DNA of 33,036 bases from Bradyrhizobium sp. Ai1a-2 (GTDB taxonomy: Bacteria; Pseudomonadota; Alphaproteobacteria; Rhizobiales; Xanthobacteraceae): contig NZ_AUEZ01000085.1 of assembly GCF_000426245.1 (NCBI RefSeq), positions 1-33,036 of the forward strand, read 5' to 3'. Position 1 is the first letter of the stretch. Each line of letters starts with the position of its first letter. A program made the translations under genes and the position numbers. Of this stretch, positions 16,404 to 23,951 are shown piece after piece. The notes under the pieces are model-generated. The model was not told the DNA's origin. It searched no databases and saw nothing but the letters and a program-made list of their open reading frames with translations.

Positions 16404-17309
16404 ATGTCCGAGAAGCTGGATCGCAAGGTCAAGACGGCACTCGACGAGACCCGTCTGCTTGTCCTGGGCATCCAGGTCCTGCTCGGCTTTCAATTCCAGG
16501 CATTCTTCCAGACCGGCTTTCCGGCACTCTCCTCGGCATCGAAAATGCTCTGCGCCGTCGGGCTTGCGCTGCAGACGCTTTCGCTGGGGTTGCTGATCGC
16601 CCCGTCGATGGAACACAGAATCGTCGAGCAGGGTTCTTCGTCGAAGCGCCTGGTCCGCGCGACATCGTTCTACACGACCGCCGGCCTGGTTCCCTTCTCC
16701 TTGAGCCTTGGCCTTGCCGCTTATGTTGTGATCGAAGGACATTTCGGCTGGCTCGCCGGGTTCACAAGCGGGTTCGCGCTGCTGTTCGCATCAAGCTTTG
16801 CGTGGTTCGGATTGGAGATGTTTCACCAGGAGAAACCGACGATGCCCGATTCAGAAGGAGCGACTCCGCTCACGACAAGGGTCGAGCAGGTGCTGACCGA
16901 AGCACGCGTCATCATCCCCGGCGCGCAGGCGCTGTTCGGCTTCCAATTCATCGCCATGCTCACCACCAGATTTGAAGAGCTGCCGCAAACGGCAAAGATC
17001 GTCCACGCTGTCGCGCTCGGCCTCGTCGCCTTGAATGTCATCCTCCTGATGACGCCGGCCGCCCTGCACCGGCTTTCCTATGGTGGCGCGGACTCCCCGA
17101 GCTTTCTGCGCGCGGCCTCCGCGCTGGTGACCGCGGCGCCGCTATTTCTCGCCGCCGGCATCGCCGCGGAGAGCTATGTCGTGCTCGGCACGATCACCAA
17201 CGGCGAGCTCGCCGCCACTTACGCGGCGGCGAGCTTCCTCGTCCTGGTCGGATTCTGGTACGCTCTGCCACTGATCGTGCGATGGGCAGGTAACTACCGC
17301 AAGCCGTGA
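16404..17309 (+). CDS. DUF6328-type membrane protein with two tandem repeats
   Basis: A 301-residue inner-membrane protein that is a head-to-tail duplication. Residues 8-73 and 159-224 align without gaps at 26 of 66 identical positions, and the rest of each half continues in parallel (LVPFSLSLGLAAYVVIEG and PLFLAAGIAAESYVVLG). Each half has four likely membrane helices and the family's opening pattern E.R.l..G.Q.L.GFQF. Single-domain DUF6328 proteins are about 150 residues. The function of the family is unknown. The ATG at 16404 is chosen with an AAGGAG (16387-16392) 11 bases upstream; a GTG at 16392 is in frame but inside that site. It is divergent from the flavodoxin-like gene and ends 10 bases from the convergent DUF4142 gene. 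Confidence 0.85.
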   Translation: MSEKLDRKVKTALDETRLLVLGIQVLLGFQFQAFFQTGFPALSSASKMLCAVGLALQTLSLGLLIAPSMEHRIVEQGSSSKRLVRATSFYTTAGLVPFSLSLGLAAYVVIEGHFGWLAGFTSGFALLFASSFAWFGLEMFHQEKPTMPDSEGATPLTTRVEQVLTEARVIIPGAQALFGFQFIAMLTTRFEELPQTAKIVHAVALGLVALNVILLMTPAALHRLSYGGADSPSFLRAASALVTAAPLFLAAGIAAESYVVLGTITNGELAATYAAASFLVLVGFWYALPLIVRWAGNYRKP

Positions 17310-17319
17310 TGCCGCGGCG

Positions 17320-17859
17320 TCACTTGCGATCGTTGTCCAGCGCCTGCGCCATTTCGAGATGGTGCCGCAGCGTCGGCAGCGTTTTGCCGGCCCAATCCTT
17401 CAGCTTCGGGTTGTCGCCACTTTTGGCGTAGCGTTCGAACAGCGACACCGCATCCTTGTGCGCGCTCACCTGCATCGGATCATATTGGCTTGCAAAGTTG
17501 TCCGGCTTGGTCTCACGCAGCTTGTCGAGCTTGCTTTGCGAGGATGAATCCAGGCCCGATGGAATCTGCACGCCCTCGCCGCTCGTGACCAGGCCCTTCA
17601 GCTCGCTGCTGGTCTTGGTATGATCGGCGATCATCTGGGCCGCGAACCTCTTTTCCTCCGCGCTGCCCTTCTGCTCTGCGATCTTGCCCGCCTGGATCTC
17701 TAGCATGTCACTGATCGCGACTTCCTTGACGAAATCGGCCGTCGAGGGAGCGACGCCAAGTACCGAATTGACGCCGGTCTTCTCGCCGACCGATTGCGCG
17801 GCCGCCGAGGTGGAAATAAAGGCGACGGCCACCGCCGTCAGCACGATCGATCTTTTCAT
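17320..17859 (-). CDS. Exported DUF4142 protein
   Basis: A 179-residue protein with a signal peptide (MKRSIVLTAVAVAFISTSAAAQ, probably cut after AAA or AAQ). The mature part is the helical DUF4142 domain: ADFVKEVAISDMLEIQAGKIAEQKGS, FAAQMIADHTKTSSELKGL, DPMQVSAHKDAVSLFERYAKSGDN and a final TLPTLRHHLEMAQAL. The conserved His residues and the four-helix layout recall ferritin-like bundles, but no metal site is proven. It should act in the periplasm. An AGAGG site precedes the ATG, and a GGAAC-N16-GGTT motif further upstream points to the general stress response. Similar proteins are common in rhizobial stress regulons. The role is unknown. Confidence 0.92.
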   Translation of the reverse strand: MKRSIVLTAVAVAFISTSAAAQSVGEKTGVNSVLGVAPSTADFVKEVAISDMLEIQAGKIAEQKGSAEEKRFAAQMIADHTKTSSELKGLVTSGEGVQIPSGLDSSSQSKLDKLRETKPDNFASQYDPMQVSAHKDAVSLFERYAKSGDNPKLKDWAGKTLPTLRHHLEMAQALDNDRK

Positions 17860-17892
17860 GGTGCTTGCCTCTTGCCAGGATTGTGAGCGGCA

Positions 17893-17917
17893 AACCCGCG
17901 GCCGAAATTTTCGTTCC
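17893..17917 (-). promoter_or_regulatory. Sigma-EcfG-like promoter upstream of DUF4142 gene
   Basis: On the minus strand GGAAC (17917-17913) is followed after 16 bases by GGTT (17896-17893). The arrangement is identical to that before the DUF6496 gene and differs from the known EcfG consensus (GGAAC-N16/17-CGTT) in one base. It lies 33 bases before the ATG at 17859, a normal distance. Confidence 0.55.
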
Positions 17918-17984
17918 TATGAGCGGGTGTGCTCAAGAAACCATCACGGCCGTCAACGGTTTGTAGTCTCAAAGGGAGAATTCA

Positions 17985-18551
17985 ATGGCGCCTTTTCAGG
18001 TGCAGCCAACCCGCACTGACAAGGCAATCGCCGACATTGTGTCGGAGTACACGACGCCGACAGCCGAGCGGGCCGCCGAAGCGCTGACGTGGGGAGCGGA
18101 CGAGCATGTCCTTTGCGCGCTTGCGCTGGGCTGGTGGCTTTATTCCCGCAACAAGAGTCTGCGGCAGCGTCGCGACAGCAATCACATACTCCTGACCGCG
18201 GTCGTCACGGCCATCCTTCCCCACATGCTGAAGAAGGTATTCACCCAGGAGCGACCAGATCGAGAGACAGCCCGAGGTCACCTTCACGGCGTACCGTTCT
18301 CCGGCAAGCCGCTGGACGCCTTTCCGTCAGGCCATGCCATTCACGTCGGCGCGATCGCTTCGGCCGCAACCGTGTTTCCCTCGGCAAAGCGCAATGTCGT
18401 CTGGGCGATCAGTGGCGGCCTGGTGCTGACGCGCGTCGTTCTGCTTGCGCACTGGTTGAGCGATGTCGTTGCCGGCCTTGCGATCGGCGCCGTTATCGAA
18501 CGGCTGCTGCGCCTCATCACAGGCTATGGCAAGGATCCGCGCGAACGCTGA
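17985..18551 (+). CDS. PAP2-family membrane phosphatase
   Basis: A 188-residue membrane protein of the phosphatidic acid phosphatase type 2 superfamily. The three active-site motifs are present in order: KKVFTQERPDR (K-x6-RP), PSGHAIHVG and TRVVLLAHWLSDVVAG (x-R-x5-H-x3-D) with the nucleophile and acid histidines. Four to five membrane helices surround them. It probably removes phosphate from a lipid such as phosphatidate, undecaprenyl diphosphate or a phosphorylated sphingoid or lipid A precursor; which one cannot be said. A GGGAG site stands 6-7 bases before the ATG. It is divergent from the DUF4142 gene with 125 bases between them and converges on the GGDEF-EAL gene. Confidence 0.93.
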   Translation: MAPFQVQPTRTDKAIADIVSEYTTPTAERAAEALTWGADEHVLCALALGWWLYSRNKSLRQRRDSNHILLTAVVTAILPHMLKKVFTQERPDRETARGHLHGVPFSGKPLDAFPSGHAIHVGAIASAATVFPSAKRNVVWAISGGLVLTRVVLLAHWLSDVVAGLAIGAVIERLLRLITGYGKDPRER

Positions 18552-18562
18552 AACGTCGCCGA

Positions 18563-21280
18563 TCAGGCGGCGTCCTCCACCTCGGCCGCATCGGACGCCA
18601 GCATCGCCCGGATCTCCTGCGCTGTGCGGGCCGCGCTGAACAGATAACCCTGCATCTGGGTGCATCCCAGCATGTGCACGGTGTCGCGCTGCTGCTCGGT
18701 TTCGACCCCCTCCGCAGTCGTGATCATGTCGCGGTCGGCCGCGATGCTCACCACAGCGCGGATGATCGACGCCGACGAGCTGTTGCGGGTAACTTCCTTG
18801 ACGAAGCTGCGGTCGATCTTGATCTTGTCGAACGGAAACCGCTGCAGATATTGCAGCGAGGAATAGCCGGTTCCGAAATCATCCAGCGCGATGTGAACGC
18901 CGAGCGCGCGGAGCTGGTTGAGCGCGACCAGCGCGGCATCATCGTCCGCGATCAGAACGGCCTCCGTGATTTCCAGCTCGAGGCGGCGCGGATCGAGCCC
19001 ACTCTCGACGAGCGCCGCGGCGACCTTCAGCGACAGCGTCTCCGACTTGAACTGAACTGGTGATACGTTGACCGCCACCCGCACATGGGCCGGCCAGGTG
19101 GCTGCCTCGGTGCATGCGGTCCGCAGCACCCACTGCCCGATCTCTTCGATCAGGCCGGTCTCCTCCGCGACCGGAATGAATTCGGCCGGCGACACCATGC
19201 CGCGCACCGGATGCCGCCAGCGCACCAGCGCCTCGCAGCCGGTCACCTCGTCGCTGCGCAGATCGACCAACGGCTGATAGTGGATTTCGAACCCGCCCTC
19301 GACCAGCGCAGCACGCATGTCGGCTTCCAGCTCGCGGCGGAGTTTGGCCTCTTTCTCCATCTCCGGCTCGAAGAAGCGGTGGGTGCGGCGGCCGGCAGCC
19401 TTGGCGGCGTACATCGCAAGGTCCGCCCGCTTCAACAAACCGAGCAGATCGGTACCATCCCGCGGCGCGACAGCGATGCCGATGCTGGCGTCACCGGACA
19501 AGTGATGGCCATGGCAGTCCAACGGCGTGCGCAGCGCCTGATAGATCCGTTCAACCAGCGCGCTGACATCGACATCGGCCGCGATGCCACGCTGAACGAT
19601 GGCGAATTCGTCCCCGCCGAGACGAGCAATGAAATCCTCCGGTCCGATCGACTGACGCAACCGTTCGGCGACACCTTTGAGGAACTCGTCACCAATCATA
19701 TGGCCGAGCGAGTCGTTGATGCGTTTGAACTCGTCGATATCAATGTAGAGAATCGCGAACTGCACGTGGGCAGTTTCGAGCAGCAGCCCCTCAGCGTGGC
19801 GCTGAAACAGCGTCCGATTCGGCAGATTCGTCAAGGGATCGTAGTGGGCGAGGTGTTCGATCTTCGCCTCGACCCGCCGCCGTTCGGTCACGTCTTCCAT
19901 CGTCGTGGCCCAGCCGCCGTCAGGCGAGCACTTGAAGATCATTCGGATCGTTCGTCCATCCTGCGTCGAGAAATAGCTCTCGCCGACATCGCTCTTGTTC
20001 GGTCCCATGAAGCGCGCACAATATTCGTCGACATCGCCGATAAACGAGCCGATCGACTGACGATGCAGCACGAGGTCGCGCAGGTGGCATCCGGGCTTGG
20101 CGACGTCAGGCGATACGCCGAGCATGTCGAGATAGCGCTGGTTGCAGATCACGAGCCGGCCCGACGCGTCGAACAGCAGCAACCCTTGCGTCATGTTGTT
20201 GATGGCGGTGTCGAGGTGAGAGCTCTTTTCCGACAGCCTCTGGCGCGCAGCGTCATGCTGGCGTCGCAGTTGCCTGACGATCAGGAAGATCGTGACGGTG
20301 ACGACGACGATCGCCAGCACCGCGGCACTGAACTGCAGTTTCGTCTGCGCGCGCCAGTCGGCGAGCGCCGTCGAGGTCTTGGTCGTGGCAACAATCAGGA
20401 TCGGAAAATGAGTCAGCGGTCGAACGGCGCCGATCTTGTCCTCGGCATCTTCAGTGCGGAAGCGCCCCGAGATGTTTCCGTCGAGCGTCAGCGCCTTCTG
20501 GAATGATTGGAGACCGGCTACGCTCTTGCCGATCGCCCCTTCATCCTTGGGGTAACGGGCGATCACCGTGCCGTCGCGATGGATCATTGAGATGATGGTG
20601 TCACCGTTCAGTGCCAGAGAGGCGACGAACTCCTCGAACTGGCTGGGCTCGACACCCCGGCTGGAGAAGCCGATGATCGCGCCATCGCTGCCGACGATCT
20701 TGCGGGCGAACAGCGTCGTCCACTTGCCCGTGACGCGGCTCACCGCGGGCTCGACGATGACGTCCGGGGTCGGCTTGCCGGAGGTAAACTCCCTGAAATA
20801 TCGCCGATCCCTGACGTTCAGGTCGGGCACCGGCCACATCTCGGAGGAATTGATCAGCCACCCCTCCGCATTGAACAGATTGAGGCCACCGACATGCGGC
20901 AGGGCCGCAAGTCTGGTGCGCAGCATTTCATGCGTGCTCAGGAGTGACATCGTCTTTTCGAACTGATCGGCGGTGTCGGCTCCGTCCGCCCGCATGTAGG
21001 CGACGACATCATCGTGCACATGCTGGAGATCGGAGAGCTGCTGATCGAAATGGCGGGACAGCAGGAGCGCTGTGTTGGAGAGTTCGCGTTCGGCAAGATC
21101 GAGCGCGCGCTCCCGGAATTGCAGGGCCAGATACCCGGTGCCGAGCCCGATCGCGACGACGAGTGCTGCGGCGCACAGCACGAGCCACTGGATTGCGCTC
21201 AATGGCAATGGCGCCACGGCGGCCAATTTCGGCCACCACCGGCCCTGCAAGATTTCGCTCTTGGCCGAGCTGTCTGACAT
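18563..21280 (-). CDS. Membrane sensor with PAS, GGDEF and EAL domains (c-di-GMP turnover)
   Basis: A 905-residue bifunctional c-di-GMP protein. A membrane helix at about 28-50 and another at about 318-338 frame a periplasmic sensor region of the double-Cache type (conserved RDRRYFREF and SRVTGKW segments). A PAS domain follows (about 350-465), ending in TTMEDVTERRR. The GGDEF domain has an intact RLGGDEF motif (555-559) and the EAL domain an intact E-A-L at 683-685 with DDFGTGYSSL and the EGVE motif near the end. Both cyclase and phosphodiesterase activity are thus possible; which one dominates cannot be read off. It likely links an outside small molecule to motility or biofilm. A 12-bp palindrome (ACAAGC/GCTTGT, 21293-21304) lies 12 bases upstream of the ATG. 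Confidence 0.95.
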   Translation of the reverse strand: MSDSSAKSEILQGRWWPKLAAVAPLPLSAIQWLVLCAAALVVAIGLGTGYLALQFRERALDLAERELSNTALLLSRHFDQQLSDLQHVHDDVVAYMRADGADTADQFEKTMSLLSTHEMLRTRLAALPHVGGLNLFNAEGWLINSSEMWPVPDLNVRDRRYFREFTSGKPTPDVIVEPAVSRVTGKWTTLFARKIVGSDGAIIGFSSRGVEPSQFEEFVASLALNGDTIISMIHRDGTVIARYPKDEGAIGKSVAGLQSFQKALTLDGNISGRFRTEDAEDKIGAVRPLTHFPILIVATTKTSTALADWRAQTKLQFSAAVLAIVVVTVTIFLIVRQLRRQHDAARQRLSEKSSHLDTAINNMTQGLLLFDASGRLVICNQRYLDMLGVSPDVAKPGCHLRDLVLHRQSIGSFIGDVDEYCARFMGPNKSDVGESYFSTQDGRTIRMIFKCSPDGGWATTMEDVTERRRVEAKIEHLAHYDPLTNLPNRTLFQRHAEGLLLETAHVQFAILYIDIDEFKRINDSLGHMIGDEFLKGVAERLRQSIGPEDFIARLGGDEFAIVQRGIAADVDVSALVERIYQALRTPLDCHGHHLSGDASIGIAVAPRDGTDLLGLLKRADLAMYAAKAAGRRTHRFFEPEMEKEAKLRRELEADMRAALVEGGFEIHYQPLVDLRSDEVTGCEALVRWRHPVRGMVSPAEFIPVAEETGLIEEIGQWVLRTACTEAATWPAHVRVAVNVSPVQFKSETLSLKVAAALVESGLDPRRLELEITEAVLIADDDAALVALNQLRALGVHIALDDFGTGYSSLQYLQRFPFDKIKIDRSFVKEVTRNSSSASIIRAVVSIAADRDMITTAEGVETEQQRDTVHMLGCTQMQGYLFSAARTAQEIRAMLASDAAEVEDAA

Positions 21281-21521
21281 TTCCCTGCCCCTACAAGCGC
21301 TTGTTGTAGAGGATACAACCCAAGAGGGCGTTAGGAAAAAGAGTTACCGATCAGTTAACAGGAACCTTCGCTTCTGAGCGTTACCAGATTTCTACCGCGC
21401 GACATCGCTTGCACCTATTGGACGTTGCGTAATTTATGAGACATTGAAGTGTTTATCGGATGATGCCTGCAGGCAATCTTCATTCGGACGATCTCACCGG
21501 GGCGACCAAGCGCACAACAGG
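21281..21521. promoter_or_regulatory. AT-richer divergent intergenic region with two palindromes
   Basis: This 241-base region separates the GGDEF-EAL gene from the TupB-like permease and must hold both promoters. It has two perfect 12-bp palindromes: ACAAGCGCTTGT at 21293-21304, close to the GGDEF-EAL start, and TGCCTGCAGGCA at 21464-21475, before the permease. They are candidate operators. A GGAAC at about 21360 has no CGTT at the right distance, so it was not called an EcfG promoter. Confidence 0.35.
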
Positions 21522-22220
21522 ATGAACGATTTCACGCAATCGGTAATGACAGCGCTCTCGCTGATTGTCAGCCTTGACGCTGAGCTGATCGGCATCGTCC
21601 TTTTGTCGTTGCGCGTCAGCCTGACGGCGAGCCTGTTGGCGCTGCTGATCGGCGCGCCGCTCGGCGTCCTGCTCGCGATCAGCCGATTTCAGGGCAGGCA
21701 AGCCACGATCGTGCTGACGAATGCCATGCTCGGCCTGCCGCCGGTCGTGGTCGGACTGGCGCTTTACCTTCTGCTGTCGCGTTCCGGTCCGCTCGGCTTT
21801 GCCGGACTGCTGTTCACGCCAAGCGCCATGATTGTAGCCCAGACGATGCTTGCCACGCCGATCGTGGTCGCGCTCGTGCATCGTCCGGTCTCGCTGCTGT
21901 GGGCGGAATATTCCGATCTCATGCGCACCGACGGCCTGTCCCGCCTGCGCAGCATGGCGCTGCTGTCGTCGCTCGGCCGCGGTTCGCTCTTGACCGCGTT
22001 CCTTGCCGCCTTCGGCCGCGCCATCGCCGAAGTCGGCGCCATCATCATCGTCGGCGGCAACATCCGCGGCTACACCCGGACCATGACGACTGCGATCGCG
22101 CTGGAAACCAGCAAGGGCGAGTTGCCACTCGCGCTCGGGCTTGGCCTGATCCTGCTCGGCCTCAGCGTGACCGTGAGCACGGTCGCTTTCCTGTTAGTCG
22201 GACGCGTTGGGGAAAAATAG
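21522..22220 (+). CDS. tupB: TupB-like tungstate ABC transporter permease
   Basis: A 232-residue permease of the tungstate (TupB) group within the molybdate/sulphate-type family. Five to six membrane helices are visible, with the cytosolic EAA-like loop around DGLSRLRSMALLSSLGRGSLLTAFLAAFGRAIAEVGAIIIVGGN, whose EVGA...GGN segment is characteristic of TupB. The ATG at 21522 is chosen because the translated part upstream does not resemble the family; the ribosome binding site is weak. The 3' end overlaps the convergent tupA-like gene by 27 bases. The ATP-binding subunit TupC is not in the window. Expected role: import of tungstate (or molybdate) with TupA and TupC. Confidence 0.9.
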   Translation: MNDFTQSVMTALSLIVSLDAELIGIVLLSLRVSLTASLLALLIGAPLGVLLAISRFQGRQATIVLTNAMLGLPPVVVGLALYLLLSRSGPLGFAGLLFTPSAMIVAQTMLATPIVVALVHRPVSLLWAEYSDLMRTDGLSRLRSMALLSSLGRGSLLTAFLAAFGRAIAEVGAIIIVGGNIRGYTRTMTTAIALETSKGELPLALGLGLILLGLSVTVSTVAFLLVGRVGEK

Positions 22221-23000
22221 CTGCTCGCCGCCAACCTTGTAGTCGGCGATCACCTTCTGTCCCCCGGCAGAGATCAGCCAGTCGATGAAGGCCTGCCCAT
22301 CCTTGGCTTTCACGGTTGGGTGCTTGGCCGGATTGACCAGCATCACGCCATATTGGTTGAACAGGCGCCGATCGCCTTCGGTCAGGATCGCAAGATCGCC
22401 GCGATTCTTGAACGACAGCCAGGTGCCGCGATCCGAGAGCACATAGGCATTGTCGGATGCGGCCATGTTGAGCGCGGGCCCCATCCCCTGCCCGATCTCG
22501 CGATACCAGGATCCCTTCGCCGTCGCGATGTCGATGCCCGCCTCCTTCCATAGACGCAGTTCGGCCTGGTGCGTGCCGGAGCGGTCGCCACGCGAGATGA
22601 AGGTCGCCTTCGCGGCAGCGATCTTCTTCAGCGCTTCCGTGACGTCCTTGCCATCAGCGATGTGCGCCGGATCGTCCTTCGGACCGATCACCACGAAATC
22701 GTTGTACATCACGTCCTGGCGCTTGACGCCAAATCCTTCGGCAAGGAATTTCTCCTCCGCCGGGCGATCATGCACGAACACCACGTCGGCATCGCCCCGC
22801 CGTCCGATGTCGAGCGCCTGGCCGGTGCCGACCGCGACCACCTTGACGCCGATCCCCGTCGCCGCCGTAAAGCGCGGCAAAAGGAAACCGAACAGCCCGG
22901 ACTGCTCGGTCGATGTCGTCGATGCCACCGTGATTGTGCGCTCCTGCGCGAACGCGCTTGAGAGCATGAGAAGCGTTGCGACCATGATTCGTGCGAGCAT
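22194..23000 (-). CDS. tupA: TupA-like tungstate-binding periplasmic protein
   Basis: A 268-residue exported binding protein. The signal peptide is MLARIMVATLLMLSSAFA, cut before QERTITV. The mature part begins with the anion-binding TVASTTSTEQSGLFGFLLP motif, whose Thr/Ser run is the TupA signature, followed by AVGTGQALDIGRRGDADVVFVHD, NDFVVIGPKDDPA, FISRGDRSGTHQAE and AYVLSDRGTW. The ATG at 23000 is chosen over a GTG at 23009 because GGAGGTGA stands just before it. TupA binds tungstate tightly and delivers it to TupB. The gene is transcribed towards tupB and overlaps its 3' end, unlike the usual tupABC operon. Confidence 0.93.
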   Translation of the reverse strand: MLARIMVATLLMLSSAFAQERTITVASTTSTEQSGLFGFLLPRFTAATGIGVKVVAVGTGQALDIGRRGDADVVFVHDRPAEEKFLAEGFGVKRQDVMYNDFVVIGPKDDPAHIADGKDVTEALKKIAAAKATFISRGDRSGTHQAELRLWKEAGIDIATAKGSWYREIGQGMGPALNMAASDNAYVLSDRGTWLSFKNRGDLAILTEGDRRLFNQYGVMLVNPAKHPTVKAKDGQAFIDWLISAGGQKVIADYKVGGEQLFFPNASD

Positions 23001-23132
23001 TTGCCTCACCTCCGCGAAACCGACTGTTTAGGTAACGTTCTACTTCATCTCGGCCTGTCCGACCATAAGCCAGGAGATCCGCCGCAGCGAGCGGAGGCTC
23101 GGGCTTTACAATCACCCCAAACTGCGCGACTC

Positions 23133-23165
23133 CGTCGTCGCGCCGTCATGTTCGGCGTGACGACG
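23133..23165. other. Strong 13-bp stem-loop in tupA/small-protein intergenic region
   Basis: CGTCGTCGCGCCG (23133-23145) pairs with CGGCGTGACGACG (23153-23165), leaving a 7-base loop; the only irregular pair is G-T. No T-run follows on either strand, so a classic terminator is unlikely. It lies 17 bases before the ATG of the small membrane protein at 23183 and about 130 bases upstream of tupA on the other strand. It could be an operator or an mRNA leader structure. Confidence 0.45.
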
Positions 23166-23182
23166 AAAGTGGCAAGAAGCTG

Positions 23183-23410
23183 ATGGACGCATTGACGATC
23201 TTCGGGCTGTTTGCGGTCACGATGATGCTCGTGTGCTATGCGGCCGAAGACCGCAGCCCATGGTTCATCCTGGCTTTCGCCGTCGCCTGCGCGCTCGGCT
23301 CCGCCTACGGTTTCCTGCAGGGAGCGTGGCCGTTTGGCCTGGTCGAAGCGGTATGGGCGGTCGTCGCATTGCGGCGCTGGATGCTCAAGCGGCTGCCGGC
23401 GAAGGCGTAA
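23183..23410 (+). CDS. Small membrane protein, unknown function
   Basis: A 75-residue protein with two or three hydrophobic segments (about 3-19, 27-45 and 50-63) and a basic tail (RRWMLKRLPAKA). It is rich in Ala, Trp and Phe, typical of small inner-membrane proteins. No family is recognised. A weak AAGAAG precedes the ATG, and a strong hairpin lies just upstream. It is transcribed in the same direction as the metal efflux genes 60 bases further on, but it is not clear whether it belongs with them. Confidence 0.75.
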   Translation: MDALTIFGLFAVTMMLVCYAAEDRSPWFILAFAVACALGSAYGFLQGAWPFGLVEAVWAVVALRRWMLKRLPAKA

Positions 23411-23472
23411 CGTTATAGTATTCGGCGATCTCCCGCCTTGAATCGGCGCAGGTGTGGCGCTAACTAGCCGCC

Positions 23473-23838
23473 ATGGACTCTCGCTTAGCCGCACCGGATT
23501 CCGCGACCCGCAAGGCCCCATCACGCCGGTGGCGTAGCCTGCTTGCGGGACTGATCTCGTTGGCGCTCGTGCTGTCCTTCTTTCACGGTCTTGGCTTCGA
23601 CAGCGACGATGCAGTGCCGGCGCTCTCGATCGCGCAACTGGCCGGTGATGCCACCGACAAGTCCCCCGTCCATCCAGCATTGCCCCATGGCGACCACTGC
23701 CTGACCCACGTATCGTCCGTAGCCACACAGGACACGTCGGTCGCGATCGAATATACCGCGCACGCCTATCGCCTCCTTGCCATGCGTACCCCCGCAGCAG
23801 CCGAGCCGATCTCTCCCTTCAAGCCACCCCGCGCCTGA
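23473..23838 (+). CDS. Small exported/membrane protein with His-Cys motif before the metal RND genes
   Basis: A 121-residue protein with an N-terminal basic stretch (RKAPSRRWR) and one hydrophobic segment (SLLAGLISLALVLSFFHGLGF), so it is a signal-anchored or exported protein. The rest is hydrophilic and holds HPALPHGDHCLTH, a His/Cys cluster that could bind a metal ion. It precedes the CzcB-like gene by 113 bases in the same direction. By position and build it resembles CzcI-type small periplasmic proteins encoded at the head of czc/cnr operons, but sequence similarity is not strong enough to name it. No good ribosome binding site is seen, so the start is uncertain. Confidence 0.7.
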   Translation: MDSRLAAPDSATRKAPSRRWRSLLAGLISLALVLSFFHGLGFDSDDAVPALSIAQLAGDATDKSPVHPALPHGDHCLTHVSSVATQDTSVAIEYTAHAYRLLAMRTPAAAEPISPFKPPRA

Positions 23839-23951
23839 TCCGATCGGTATGACCGATCCGGCCGCGCTGCTTTCCGGCAGCGGGCCCAGCTTGCACGCAT
23901 CGCTATGGCAACAGCGCCGGGCTCGGACCCGCGCGCGGCGGGAAGGCATAT

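Noticed and set aside
19085..20506. 473-codon plus-strand frame opposite the GGDEF-EAL gene
   Set aside because: It is an antisense shadow; all domain motifs lie on the minus strand.
21359..21382. GGAAC...CGTT pair before the permease gene
   Set aside because: The spacer is only 13 bases, outside the 16-17 needed.
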